Of a DNA stretch of 64,000 nucleotides, positions 17,981 to 26,655 are shown piece by piece. Positions within the stretch are counted from its first letter, which is position 1. Each line of letters starts with the position of its first letter. The translations under genes were made by a program, and so were the position numbers. Under the pieces are notes generated by a model. It was not told the DNA's origin and did not search any database. It was given only the letters and a program-made list of their open reading frames with translations. This stretch comes from a bacterium (GTDB taxonomy: Bacteria > Electryoneota > RPQS01), in NCBI GenBank assembly GCA_016702305.1, contig JADJEH010000017.1, forward strand, positions 434,001-498,000. The letters are read 5' to 3'.

Positions 17981-18502
17981 CTACCAGCCGTAACGGCGGC
18001 GCGCGGCATGAATCTGTGCCAGATGATGGCGGCAATGCCAAGCGGCATACTCAACCTGCTCGTCAAGCGACACTGGACCTTCGCCGTGCCACTCAAACAT
18101 CCGGGCATAATCGGACACCGTCAACGAGTCGAGCACGGCAGACCATCGCGCGTGCGCGCCTTCAAGCATGGCAAGCGTCGGCGCAACGGGCAAGCGGTGG
18201 TCGGGCGTCTTGACCCAGTCGTTCTCTTCGAAGCCAACAATCAGCGGCGCAGGTTCGGCGACTACCGCTTTGACGCGGCAATAGATATGCACGTTAACAT
18301 CGCCAAGATGGTGAACGATTTGGCGAATCGTCCAGCCGCCGTCGCGGTGCGGCGTATCCAACTGTGTGTCGGTTAACTCCGCGACCGCTGTGCGCAACTC
18401 CGCGGGAAAGGCGGCGATGACGCGGGCGCGTTCCTGACAATGTGCAGGCGACGCCGGCCCGGCATAGACAAATTCACCGATAGGAAACCGAATATCCGGC
18501 AA
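17981..18502 (-). CDS. YfiT/DinB family protein, paralogue 3
   Basis: 173 aa when started at the TTG at 18502, five bases after the stop of paralogue 2. This start is chosen because the next residues (PDIRFPIGEF) align with the starts of the two siblings (TDVRYPIGPF, LEALKYPIGKY). The frame remains open upstream but that stretch is antisense-like noise. It contains the family motif LDTPHRDGGWTIRQIVHHLG with paired histidines, and a C-terminal AWHCRHHLAQI. YfiT-type proteins are metal-dependent bacillithiol-S-transferases or related hydrolases. It forms a tight tandem of three with its siblings. Confidence 0.82.
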   Translation of the reverse strand: MPDIRFPIGEFVYAGPASPAHCQERARVIAAFPAELRTAVAELTDTQLDTPHRDGGWTIRQIVHHLGDVNVHIYCRVKAVVAEPAPLIVGFEENDWVKTPDHRLPVAPTLAMLEGAHARWSAVLDSLTVSDYARMFEWHGEGPVSLDEQVEYAAWHCRHHLAQIHAARRRYGW

Positions 18503-18507
18503 GCGCG

Positions 18508-19029
18508 TTACCAGCCCATCCGCTTGCGCAGTTCGCTGATGTGCGCCGTGTGATGACGGCCGTGCCACGCCGCGTAGGCCACGATGTAATCGAGTGGCTC
18601 CTCGCCGCGCTGCGAGTGCAAGTACTTGCGGTCGAAGTCTTCCTGCTTCAAGGATCGCAAGATCGCCGCCCAGCGCACATGCAGCCCGGTCAAGAGTTCC
18701 AGCGCAGAATCCACGGGCAGCGCGTAATCCGGAGTCTTGAGCCAATCCTGTTCGTCGAAGCCCATAATCGTGGGCACGTTGTCGGTCACGACAAATTTCG
18801 TACGGCAGTAGAAGTGGATATTCGCGTCGGTCAGGTGGTGTACGACCGTGCGCACGGTCCAGCCGCCGTCGCGATAAGGTGTGTCGAGCTGTGCATCGTT
18901 CAGCGTGGCAACCGCGTTGCCCAGTTCGAACGGCAGCTCTTCAATCATCTCGACCGCCAGCTTACGCTCAGCCGCGTTCATGCGGCCCGCAAACTGAAAC
19001 GGCCCGATGGGATAACGAACATCAGTCAT
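18508..19029 (-). CDS. YfiT/DinB family protein, paralogue 2
   Basis: 173 aa. It carries LDTPYRDGGWTVRTVVHHLT, TKFVVTDNVPTIMGF and AAWHGRHHTAHISELRKRMGW. The histidines in VHHL and GRHHTAH match the metal ligands of the YfiT family. Its start lies 3 bases after the stop of paralogue 1, and its stop is 5 bases before the TTG of paralogue 3. The three copies differ enough to have diverged long ago, so their substrates may differ. Confidence 0.88.
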   Translation of the reverse strand: MTDVRYPIGPFQFAGRMNAAERKLAVEMIEELPFELGNAVATLNDAQLDTPYRDGGWTVRTVVHHLTDANIHFYCRTKFVVTDNVPTIMGFDEQDWLKTPDYALPVDSALELLTGLHVRWAAILRSLKQEDFDRKYLHSQRGEEPLDYIVAYAAWHGRHHTAHISELRKRMGW

Positions 19030-19032
19030 GTG

Positions 19033-19566
19033 TCACCAGCCCATTCTGTCGCGCAGCCTGGTGATGTGCGCGACATGATGCTCTCCGTGCCATGAATAGA
19101 GACCGAGCAGCCACTTGATATCGAGCGTTTGTCCGGGCCGCTCGGGATGTGTCATCGTGCGGTCGAATTGATCGTGGGACAGGCGCTCGAGGAGCAGACA
19201 CCACTTAGCGTGAACGGCGTCGAGCACTTGTAATGAGACTTCCGGCGGCAGCGCGCCATCCGGAGTGTTGACCCAATTCGATTGGTTGTAGGGACGAATC
19301 TCGAAATTATCCTCGGTCAACGCGAATTTCGTGCGCAAATAGGCGTTGATGTGCGAATCGCTCAGATGATGCACCAGTTGCCGCACGGTCCAGCCGCCTT
19401 CGCGGTAGGGTGTATCAAGCTGTGTGTCACTCAGTCCGGCGATTGCGGCGCGAAGCGCCGCGGGCAGGGCGCGGATCACGGCGATACGGGACGCACGCTC
19501 TTCGGCGGTCGCGGGGCGGGTGCCGTCGTATTTCCCGATAGGATACTTTAGAGCTTCGAGGTCCAT
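19033..19566 (-). CDS. YfiT/DinB family protein, paralogue 1
   Basis: 177 aa, the first gene of the trio. It carries LDTPYREGGWTVRQLVHHLS and SWHGEHHVAHITRLRDRMGW, the same spaced histidines as its siblings. In characterised YfiT/BstA proteins three histidines bind a divalent metal and the enzyme adds a low-molecular-weight thiol to electrophiles. Whether this host makes bacillithiol cannot be told from the window. A conserved 54-aa protein gene starts the run just upstream (stop 3 bases before this start). Confidence 0.88.
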   Translation of the reverse strand: MDLEALKYPIGKYDGTRPATAEERASRIAVIRALPAALRAAIAGLSDTQLDTPYREGGWTVRQLVHHLSDSHINAYLRTKFALTEDNFEIRPYNQSNWVNTPDGALPPEVSLQVLDAVHAKWCLLLERLSHDQFDRTMTHPERPGQTLDIKWLLGLYSWHGEHHVAHITRLRDRMGW

Positions 19567-19569
19567 GAG

Positions 19570-19734
19570 CTATCTTTTCCTTTTGCGGTCTTGGATCAAC
19601 TTCGCTAAACTCGCGGGCATTTCGCGGCACGTGCAATGCTTCGCGTGCTCTTCATGCCAGTCTAATCTCTGCTCTAATGTCGGATTCTTCGGCATCTTGT
19701 GCGCCAGATGCCATTCCTTGTTAATCGTGCCCAT
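19570..19734 (-). CDS. Conserved 54-aa protein
   Basis: ATG at 19734 to TAG at 19570-19572 gives 54 residues starting MGTINKEWHLAHKMPKNPTL and continuing with WHEEHAKHCTCREMP and a basic tail. The pattern W-H-x2-H-x2-H-C-x-C could bind a metal. It resembles a small protein I have seen widely in bacterial genomes with unknown role. Its stop is 3 bases from the first YfiT paralogue, so it likely belongs to that operon. Confidence 0.7.
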   Translation of the reverse strand: MGTINKEWHLAHKMPKNPTLEQRLDWHEEHAKHCTCREMPASLAKLIQDRKRKR

Positions 19735-19755
19735 ACCAAACACTCGATAGAATTA

Positions 19756-20757
19756 TCAATCAGCGGACAGTTGCTTGCCCCACCATTTCAAACTTTCGTC
19801 GTAGCGCCACTGCACGTTGAAATGGCCGCCTTCGTATTCTTCGTGCGTGTGCGGAACTTCGGCGTCAGTCAATCTTGTCGAAAGAATCCGCGCACCCCAC
19901 TGCAAATGAAATTCATCATTAATTCCGCAATCAATGTATAGTCCCGCGAGTTTCTTCAAATTGGCGATGACACGGTCGTCGGCGGCCATGCGCACAGGAT
20001 CGTGCACGAGCCAGCGCGCCCACACGTCCTCGCGCAATTCGCCGGTTTCCAAATCAAAGGGATAGTCAAAACCCCACGGCGAATCGGGATTGGGCGAATA
20101 GCAGGCCGACATCGCGGTAATGTTGACGGCTTCATTGGAAATGCGCTTCTGCTGATTACCATAGAGGGCAATCATGTCGCGCGGCGAAGCGTGTTTGCGC
20201 AATTCGATCAAGGCGTTCGGAAACTCGGCCAGATAAACGTAGTCGAAGTAACAGTCGCCGGAATGCATGACGCACCAGCCGAATAGTTCTGGATGGCGGG
20301 CGGCCAATACGAACGCGCCGTAGCCGCCGGAGGACTTGCCAATGATCATGGCCTGATCAGCCGTCACTCCCGCGCGGTATTCGCTGCGCATCCACGGCAG
20401 CAGTTCACCGCAAAGATAGTCTTCGTAGTCGCCGGTCGCCGAGGAGTTAATATACTGCGCGCCGCCAAGCCGCGTGAAGCAATCCGGCATGAGGACAACG
20501 CATGGTGGAATGACGCCGCTGTTGATCAGCCGTTCGATACGCACGGGAAACGGTTCGAGCCAGGCGCTCCAATTGACATGCGTGAGTCCGCTGCCGGTGA
20601 AGCCCGAGAGTACGACGAGCAACGGATAGTCGCGCGACTTCGAATAGCCTTCGGGCAGATAGACGGGAGTTTCGCGCACCGGGTCGTCGCCCAGCGGGTT
20701 GCCCGTCAGGCAGCGCGAGCGAAATTCCTCGATGATTACTTGTCCGCGCAGACGCAT
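19756..20757 (-). CDS. Alpha/beta-hydrolase, putative esterase
   Basis: 333 aa of the esterase D/enterochelin-esterase-like type, without a signal peptide. The nucleophile elbow is IIGKSSGGYG (Ser142), the acid is probably in DCGINDEFHL, and the histidine is in YEGGHFN near the C-terminus. Members hydrolyse esters of small or glycosylated substrates; the substrate is unknown. It follows the YCF48-like gene after a single base, so the two are likely co-transcribed. Confidence 0.85.
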   Translation of the reverse strand: MRLRGQVIIEEFRSRCLTGNPLGDDPVRETPVYLPEGYSKSRDYPLLVVLSGFTGSGLTHVNWSAWLEPFPVRIERLINSGVIPPCVVLMPDCFTRLGGAQYINSSATGDYEDYLCGELLPWMRSEYRAGVTADQAMIIGKSSGGYGAFVLAARHPELFGWCVMHSGDCYFDYVYLAEFPNALIELRKHASPRDMIALYGNQQKRISNEAVNITAMSACYSPNPDSPWGFDYPFDLETGELREDVWARWLVHDPVRMAADDRVIANLKKLAGLYIDCGINDEFHLQWGARILSTRLTDAEVPHTHEEYEGGHFNVQWRYDESLKWWGKQLSAD

Positions 20758-20758
20758 G

Positions 20759-22567
20759 CTATTTCAACACCACAAGTTTTGTAATTTCCCGCCGATTGTC
20801 CGCGGTCAGCACCGCGAAATAGACGCCGCTCGGCTCGGCTTGGGCATTCCATGCGACGACGTGTTCACCGGCTTCACGGCGCGCGTTCACGAGCGTCGCG
20901 ACTGCGCGGCCCGTGACGTCAAACAGTGTCAGCGCCACAGCACTCGACCTTGCCAGCGAGTAGCTCAAACGAAATTCCGCATTGCCCGGATTGGGGTAGA
21001 CCGCCAGCGCAAGCTCCTGCGGCAGCGGCGCATCTTCGGCCGACGACAGAGCCGAGCCGACCGCTACCAGCGCAAGGTATTCACTGCGATCGGTCTGCAC
21101 GCGCAGGGACGATGTGAATTCACCCGCGATGCCCGGCGCGAAGGTGACGTCCACCGTCATGTCGGCGCCGGGAAGGAGAATAACGTCCTGCCCACAGCAG
21201 TTGGCGATGAACGGGCCGCTATCGAGCCAGTCGGTCACGGTGATCGCGGCATCGCCGATGTTCGTCAGGACGGCTTGCAGTGTTTGTGTCGCGCCAGGTT
21301 CGGCGGCAAACGCGAGCGTGTCCTGCGCAAAGACCAGCACGGGGCCGGCGGAATCCGGATATTGCAGATGCGAACGCCATACGCCGCAGCGAAAATCGGC
21401 GAAATAACCCGCAGCGATAATGTTGATATAGCCGCCGCTTTCGCGGGCGTAACCGAGCTCGGTGATTTCCGCTTCGACTTCCAGTTCAAGGTCCCACGTC
21501 ACGCCGCCGTCAGTCGTGCGCCAAACCCTGCCGATGGCATCGTTGGCCGAGCCGCCTGCCGCATAACCGAGCGTGTCGTCCATAAACAGCACAGTGCGCA
21601 CCGGAACGTCGGTGTTCAACGTGCGCTCGGACCAGGTTTGCCCGAAGTCGGTCGTGTAGCGCACCCAGCCGACGGGCGGATCGGTGCGGCCTCCGCTGAC
21701 CAGAGCGCGGGCGCTGTTGGGCGCGAAGTCAATGTCCGTGTCGCCGAGCGGATCAGCGGACGTCATGGTTTGCCATGAGAAACCGCGATCGAGCGAGAGC
21801 CAGAAGGCGGATCCCGCAGCGTAGAGAAAATTTCCCGCCGTGGTCAATTCGCCGACCCACGAACCGGTGAACTCGTAGGGCAAGTCATCCCACGGCGTCG
21901 GCGCCTGCATCGAGTCGTTGCGGAAAATGCGCGCATCCAGCCCGGCCAGAGCGACGCAGATGCTGGAATCGGGAGCGGCAACCGCCGTGATCCAATCGTC
22001 GACCAGCAGCAAGGTGTCCGGCCACAGCACGTGCGTGGTACCACCACCGCGCATCATGCGCACCATGCCCGTCTCGCCGGCGCTATTGTAGACCGCGAGA
22101 TAGAGCGAATCGCTGTTGAGTTCGACGCGGCGGATTGGCCGCCAGCAGATATCGGAAATGAAGTTCGGCGAGCGAACAGACAGGTAAGGCGAGACGGGAA
22201 TAGGCGGCGGCTGGGGGTCGAGGTTGGTCCACGACCGGCCACCGTCCACAGTGCGGAAGACGGTGTGAAGCGAGGCGATAAAGGCGCGGCCGAGCGGTGC
22301 TTTGGCAAAACCAACGGGAACCGCGCCCCAAAGTTCAGGGAGCGCCGACGACGCATCGTAGAGCGTCGTGACGTAGAGCCAATTTTCGTCGAGCGTGTTC
22401 TCGCGCGGCACGCGAAACTCGGGCAGTACCGCCGGTTTCTCGGGCGGCGCGAACGGTGGCCGGGCGAGCGCAAGGCTGCCGCACAGCAGCAGCAGACTGA
22501 CCAAGATCAATTTGGGGCAGGTCAAGGCACCTGCCACCGCGAGACTATTGGCAATACGTCGCCGCAT
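20759..22567 (-). CDS. Secreted YCF48/BNR-type propeller with HYDIN-like and sorting domains
   Basis: 602 aa from the ATG at 22567 (MRRRIANS, then a hydrophobic stretch LILVSLLLLCGSLALA). The upstream extension of the frame overlaps the preceding gene and is not signal-like. A propeller region has Asp-box motifs (RTVDGGRSW, LSLDRGFSW, RTTDGGVTW). It is followed at about residues 415-515 by an ASPM/HYDIN-like Ig domain (TLQAVLTNIGDAAITV, GADMTVDVTFAP) and a sorting domain with a slightly altered signature (YPNPGNAEF ... ITKLVVLK). It is expected at the cell surface. It sits between mauE-like and esterase genes on one transcript. Confidence 0.82.
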   Translation of the reverse strand: MRRRIANSLAVAGALTCPKLILVSLLLLCGSLALARPPFAPPEKPAVLPEFRVPRENTLDENWLYVTTLYDASSALPELWGAVPVGFAKAPLGRAFIASLHTVFRTVDGGRSWTNLDPQPPPIPVSPYLSVRSPNFISDICWRPIRRVELNSDSLYLAVYNSAGETGMVRMMRGGGTTHVLWPDTLLLVDDWITAVAAPDSSICVALAGLDARIFRNDSMQAPTPWDDLPYEFTGSWVGELTTAGNFLYAAGSAFWLSLDRGFSWQTMTSADPLGDTDIDFAPNSARALVSGGRTDPPVGWVRYTTDFGQTWSERTLNTDVPVRTVLFMDDTLGYAAGGSANDAIGRVWRTTDGGVTWDLELEVEAEITELGYARESGGYINIIAAGYFADFRCGVWRSHLQYPDSAGPVLVFAQDTLAFAAEPGATQTLQAVLTNIGDAAITVTDWLDSGPFIANCCGQDVILLPGADMTVDVTFAPGIAGEFTSSLRVQTDRSEYLALVAVGSALSSAEDAPLPQELALAVYPNPGNAEFRLSYSLARSSAVALTLFDVTGRAVATLVNARREAGEHVVAWNAQAEPSGVYFAVLTADNRREITKLVVLK

Positions 22568-22580
22568 CTTCAACTCGCGG

Positions 22581-23060
22581 TTAGAGTCTGTATTTCGGCT
22601 TGGGCGGGCAGGCGCGCAGATAGACGAAGATGGACATGACGAGCCAGCCCGTATTTTCGAGCACCTTGGTCCAGCCGACCTTGGTGGCGAGTGCGGCGGC
22701 GGCAGGCGAGCTGCCGAAGCAACCACAGTCAATGTTCAATCCCCGCAGTACGGCCTGAATGATCATCACGGTGAAAAAGGCCATGAGCAGCATGATCATC
22801 AGGGCCGCGCCGCGCCGCAGTTTGGGCACGAACAGGCATACTGCCGCGACCATCTCCAGCGGCGGTAGTAACATGGCGGCCAGATAGACGTAGTTCTGCC
22901 CGATACCCGGCAGACTGACCCGATAGTTCGTGATGGACTTGGCGAACTCTTCCGGGCCGAGAAGTTTGGGCCAAGCGGCATAGAGGAACAGACCTGCCAG
23001 CGCTAACCGGAAGGCCCAATCCAGGCCGATCAAAACCTGCTGTCGAGGGCTGCGAATCAT
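22581..23060 (-). CDS. MauE/DoxX-like membrane protein
   Basis: 159 aa with about four membrane helices and the MauE signature DCGCFG (about residue 112) in an extracytoplasmic loop. MauE-type proteins support disulfide formation or redox maturation of exported proteins, and the two close cysteines could act in that way. It has its own promoter (23069-23097) and leads a unit with the YCF48-like gene and the esterase. Confidence 0.82.
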   Translation of the reverse strand: MIRSPRQQVLIGLDWAFRLALAGLFLYAAWPKLLGPEEFAKSITNYRVSLPGIGQNYVYLAAMLLPPLEMVAAVCLFVPKLRRGAALMIMLLMAFFTVMIIQAVLRGLNIDCGCFGSSPAAAALATKVGWTKVLENTGWLVMSIFVYLRACPPKPKYRL

Positions 23061-23068
23061 AGCCTTAA

Positions 23069-23097
23069 ATCTTAATGAGATTTTTTCACAAAGTCAA
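23069..23097 (-). promoter_or_regulatory. Promoter for the mauE-like unit
   Basis: On the minus strand TTGACT (23097-23092) and TAAGAT (23074-23069) are separated by 17 bp, just upstream of the ATG at 23060. The leader would be almost absent (a few bases). Confidence 0.6.
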
Positions 23098-23328
23098 GCC
23101 AAACTCACCCAATTTTCAAGAACTTACGGGGAAAAAAACGACGCAAACCGAGACACGGAGAGGCAGAGCAAATGCCGGCCGCTTCGACCACCTACTGGGC
23201 GACTCCATTACAACTCGACAAGGCATCCCAACCGATCCCGTATTGGGTTCTCTTTGTGACCATTGCCGTAGCCATCTTGACCGTGGGGGCCCACCCCGGC
23301 AACCGGTGGAAGCGGTGGAGCTTGAAAC

Positions 23329-23360
23329 AGAAAAGCCCCGATGATGAGTCGGGGCTTTGT
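23329..23360 (-). terminator. Intrinsic terminator after the rhodanese gene
   Basis: aaagccccga (23332-23341) pairs with tcggggcttt (23349-23358), loop tgatgag. On the minus strand it is followed by ttttctg. It lies about 50 bases beyond the rhodanese stop codon. Loop and tail match the terminator at 10,841-10,878. Confidence 0.75.
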
Positions 23361-23407
23361 GCGATCTTGAAAAGGGTGCACCCTCAGCGGGTGCCGCCAC
23401 GCGCTGG

Positions 23408-23944
23408 CTATTCGCCGCCGGTGGCGATCATGTCCGTCTCTTTGCTCCACTCGGCCCAACCGCCGGTGAAGACCGCCAAGCGGCCGAAGCCGTTGGCCAG
23501 CGCAAACTCGGCCAAGTCATGCGACAGATGGCAATCGCCGCCATCGCAATAGAGGACAATCAAATGGTCCTTGGGCAGCGCCAGAAACTGCTCGCCGTAC
23601 GTGTCGAGATGCTCAAACGGAATGTTCACCGCGCCCGGAATATGCCCCGCCTTATAAAGCGTGTCCTCACGCGCATCCACAAAATGCACATTGTCCTTTT
23701 TGCGCTTCATATAGAGCACCATCGTCGTCGCCAGATTCACTTCGTAAGGCTTATCCGACACGGCAAAGGCGCTGTCCACGGGCGCCGAGATCGCTTCATC
23801 CGCCAACGACAGCTTCGGCGCAACCAATTCAATCGGCTGCCAAAAGCCCCAGAAGGGCAAGTCGCTCTTGGTCGTCACACGCGCACCCAATCCCAACAAG
23901 ATGGCCGCTACAAACAGCGTCGAAATTTGTTTCCCCAGACTCAT
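23408..23944 (-). CDS. Membrane-anchored rhodanese-domain protein
   Basis: 178 aa. An N-terminal hydrophobic helix (ISTLFVAAILLGLGA) precedes a rhodanese domain (about 65-175) with HFVDAREDTLYKAGHIPGAV and the active-site loop LYCDGGDCHLS (C133, C138). It should act outside the cytoplasmic membrane on sulfur transfer or thiol redox chemistry. Its ATG overlaps the stop of the LOG-family gene by 4 bases, so the two are translationally coupled; a mauE-like gene follows downstream after a terminator. Confidence 0.88.
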   Translation of the reverse strand: MSLGKQISTLFVAAILLGLGARVTTKSDLPFWGFWQPIELVAPKLSLADEAISAPVDSAFAVSDKPYEVNLATTMVLYMKRKKDNVHFVDAREDTLYKAGHIPGAVNIPFEHLDTYGEQFLALPKDHLIVLYCDGGDCHLSHDLAEFALANGFGRLAVFTGGWAEWSKETDMIATGGE

Positions 23945-24804
23945 GCTTCCTCAGTTGTTTCAAAACCCCGTGATACGTCAATCTGACCGACCAAAAAGTT
24001 GAAGGCTTCATCCACGTCGTCGGTGAGATGAAACAGGTCCATGTCGTCGGGCGAAATCACGCCCCAGCGAATCAGCGCGTCGAAATTCACGACGCTGTTC
24101 CAGAAATCCGTGCCGTACAACAGAATTGGCAGCTTGCGTCGAATCTTCTGCGTCTGCACCAGCGTCAGGCACTCAAACAGCTCGTCAAACGTCCCAAAGC
24201 CACCGGGAAACGCCACCAGCGCCCGCGCCAGATACACGAACCAGTACTTGCGCATGAAGAAGTAGTGAAACTCGAACGTGTAGGGCGGTTCGAGATAGGG
24301 ATTCACACTCTGCTCGTGCGGCAAACTGATTGAAAGCCCGACGGTCTTGGCGCCGATCTTCTGCGCGCCGCGATTGGCCGCTTCCATCATGCCCGGACCC
24401 GCACCGCTGCAGATCACATGACGATCGCGCGGATCGGGCAATTGCTGATAGTGCGCGGCGAGCTTGGCCGCCAGACGTTCGGCTTCGTGATAGTAGTGCG
24501 TCAGGCGGCGGTACGACTCTTCGCGCTGCGTGCGCGCCGCGGCGGACAACCCCAGCTCCTGCGACCACTGTTCATGCAGCTTGGCCAATTGGCCGTCCAA
24601 CTGCTCCTCGGGCACCGAGCGTGCCGAGCCGAAAAAGACAATCGTGCTGCGGATCTTTTGAAGACGCAGGCGCGACTGGGGTTCAAGATATTCAGACAGA
24701 ATGCGCAGCGAACGGGCGTGCGCGCTGTGCAAGAAGCGCGGGCTATCGTAGGCCTTGGGGTAGAACTCTTTGTCGCTAAAGGTCAAGCTGGCAGGTCCTT
24801 TCAC
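23941..24804 (-). CDS. LOG family protein (TIGR00730-like)
   Basis: 287 aa. The LOG/lysine-decarboxylase-like fold shows FFGSARSVPEEQ, CSGAGPGMMEAANRGA and the signature PGGFGTFDELFE. Such proteins are nucleotide 5'-monophosphate phosphoribohydrolases; the longer bacterial forms are related to PpnN/type II LOG. The start is a GTG at 24804, preceded by a purine-rich stretch; no ATG fits. It overlaps the downstream rhodanese gene by 4 bases. Confidence 0.88.
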   Translation of the reverse strand: MKGPASLTFSDKEFYPKAYDSPRFLHSAHARSLRILSEYLEPQSRLRLQKIRSTIVFFGSARSVPEEQLDGQLAKLHEQWSQELGLSAAARTQREESYRRLTHYYHEAERLAAKLAAHYQQLPDPRDRHVICSGAGPGMMEAANRGAQKIGAKTVGLSISLPHEQSVNPYLEPPYTFEFHYFFMRKYWFVYLARALVAFPGGFGTFDELFECLTLVQTQKIRRKLPILLYGTDFWNSVVNFDALIRWGVISPDDMDLFHLTDDVDEAFNFLVGQIDVSRGFETTEEA

Positions 24805-24936
24805 CTTCGCCGAGGGCGAACGTATGTATTCTCAAACCCATAAGTTGCAAATGTTGTTCCGCAATGTCCAACCACGGCTTATAGGTAAACACCTGTTTTT
24901 ATTGGGTCAATTGCGATGTCGGGTGAGCAGGGGAGG

Positions 24937-26502
24937 CTATTTAGGGAATTTCACCCTGACTTTGAACTTGGTCTTGATCTCTTCGTTGGGCGGGAGAATC
25001 ATCGTGAAATGCAGATCGTCCCGAGCGACGCGGTCGTCGCGGCGCCGCACATTGTATTCGACATCGGCGGATTCAACGGTCAGTTCACCGTTGAAACGCA
25101 CCTGACAGGACACGGCGACGGTGTCGCTCTTGCTGCTCTTGAGGGTGTGCTCGAATTCGAGATCGCGCGTGCGCTTTTCGCCCGTCTGCGAAAGCGTCCT
25201 GCTCACGCATTGAATCTCGGGATCGCCGCCGAGATTCACACGCACCGTGTCGCCGGCCTGTGTGCGTTCGAGCCGGTGGCTGCCGACAAACTGTTCGAGT
25301 CCGTCTTTGGTGCTGCGGAACAGCTGCAATTCAGCAGCGGGCAACGCGAGTCCTAAACCCTCCTGCTCTTTGTTGACCAGTTGCAAGGTCACCGCCGCCG
25401 GGCCGCTGCGGTCGAGACCGCCGAAGCTGTAAATCTGATAGGCTTTGACCTTGGAACTTTCGAGCAAGACAATCTCGGTCTGTGCGCTGTCCTTGAGCGT
25501 GGCTTCAAACGGCAGCGAATAGAGCGTCAAGTCGCCATGGCGCTCGGAGGAATATGTTGCGGCGGGGGCGCGCTCAGGGATAACCGCGATTTGGTCTCCA
25601 CCGAAACCCTGCAATTCTGCACCAGTGAGGCGGCTTGATTTCGAGGCCACGTCAAGTTGAACCGTTGGTTGTCTTGCCGTAGTGATCGAAACCCCGTCTT
25701 CCGTGAACATCATTTCTGAATCGCGCCCACCGCGAGCATGCAAGCCGCCGTCAACTTGAAACCCTGCTTGTGAAGACACAATTCCGGCGATCTGATTCTC
25801 ATCCAGCCGATTCCCGAGCGAGAGATTGCGATAGCGCCCCAGATTGCCCTCAACCAGCACGACATCACAATGGTCATAAGTCTTGCCCACGCGATTGAGA
25901 ATGCTGGCCCAGCCTTCCAAGAAGCCCGTCGAGTCATCGTTCAACAGCAAACGATAGCGCGCGTCCCACTGCATCCCCGCGGCCTCATAGCGCAGATCAA
26001 CCTGCTTGCTGCCCGCCGCATCGCTGTTCAGTTCGCAGCGAATCTCGGCGGCCTTGCGCTCCTCCTGCAAGGTGGGGTTGACGAATGACCAATCGCGAGA
26101 GGAATTCTTGTAGAACATCCGTACCACGCTGTCCGGCGACTGCACAAAGATATAGCTGTCGGTCGCCTGTAGGAGTTTGCCCTTGACGACCGTGGCCGAA
26201 TCTATACGGAACGAAATGAGCTTGCCGCGCGCATCCTTTAAGAAGCCTTCAAACGAATAATCCGCCGTGCGCGGCTCCAGGAAGTTGAACTGCCGCACCG
26301 CCACGCCGCGCCCGCCGATCTGAAACGATTCGCCCAGAATATTCTTGGGCAGATCGGAAACCGTGACGGCGTTGTCCCCGGCGGTGAGATTGAAAGATCG
26401 GCTCTCGCGAACGACGGCATAGCCGTCGGAATAGATCGTGACCACCGTGTTGTCCGCAGCAAAGAGAGCCGCGGAAAATAGCAAGACACACAATATCCGC
26501 AT
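24937..26502 (-). CDS. DUF4139 protein with a TonB-plug-like insert
   Basis: 521 aa from the ATG at 26502, which has the ribosome-binding site agggag. A signal peptide (MRILCVLLFSAALFA) is followed by the DUF4140/4139-type beta-rich exported protein (TIYSDGYAVVRESRSFNL; later AGMQWDARYRLLLND, LYSLPFEATLKDS and a C-terminal ...TKFKVRVKFPK). Around residues 235-285 there is an unexpected piece, GFQVDGGLHARGGRDSEMMF followed by TEDGVSI. This closely resembles the plug motif of TonB-dependent receptors of FCB bacteria (xxGxxxRGGRxxExxxxxDGVS). The function is unknown; it may be a surface or periplasmic protein. Confidence 0.8.
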   Translation of the reverse strand: MRILCVLLFSAALFAADNTVVTIYSDGYAVVRESRSFNLTAGDNAVTVSDLPKNILGESFQIGGRGVAVRQFNFLEPRTADYSFEGFLKDARGKLISFRIDSATVVKGKLLQATDSYIFVQSPDSVVRMFYKNSSRDWSFVNPTLQEERKAAEIRCELNSDAAGSKQVDLRYEAAGMQWDARYRLLLNDDSTGFLEGWASILNRVGKTYDHCDVVLVEGNLGRYRNLSLGNRLDENQIAGIVSSQAGFQVDGGLHARGGRDSEMMFTEDGVSITTARQPTVQLDVASKSSRLTGAELQGFGGDQIAVIPERAPAATYSSERHGDLTLYSLPFEATLKDSAQTEIVLLESSKVKAYQIYSFGGLDRSGPAAVTLQLVNKEQEGLGLALPAAELQLFRSTKDGLEQFVGSHRLERTQAGDTVRVNLGGDPEIQCVSRTLSQTGEKRTRDLEFEHTLKSSKSDTVAVSCQVRFNGELTVESADVEYNVRRRDDRVARDDLHFTMILPPNEEIKTKFKVRVKFPK

Positions 26503-26535
26503 GACTAATCTCCCTTTCAGGTTCTTTATGCCGAT

Positions 26536-26640
26536 TCCGCTTGTAGCGCCCAGCTTGCTGGGCAAAAACCCCCAGAGATCCTCGAGCGTCCCCGGGGATT
26601 TTGCGCGTCAAGCCGCGCGCTACAACAGAAACACCAATCT
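26536..26640. repeat. Inverted pair of an interspersed repeat
   Basis: The left unit holds ttgtagcgcccagc and a self-complementary core GCCCAGCTTGCTGGGC, then a C-run (to about 26575). The right unit, read on the other strand, gives ttgtagcgcgcggcttgac, gcgcaaaatcccc (26588-26636). Further copies occur near 42,600, 48,125 and 48,260. The pair fills the gap between the DUF4139 gene and the VOC gene. Confidence 0.7.
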
Positions 26641-26655
26641 ACTAAATCCTATCGT

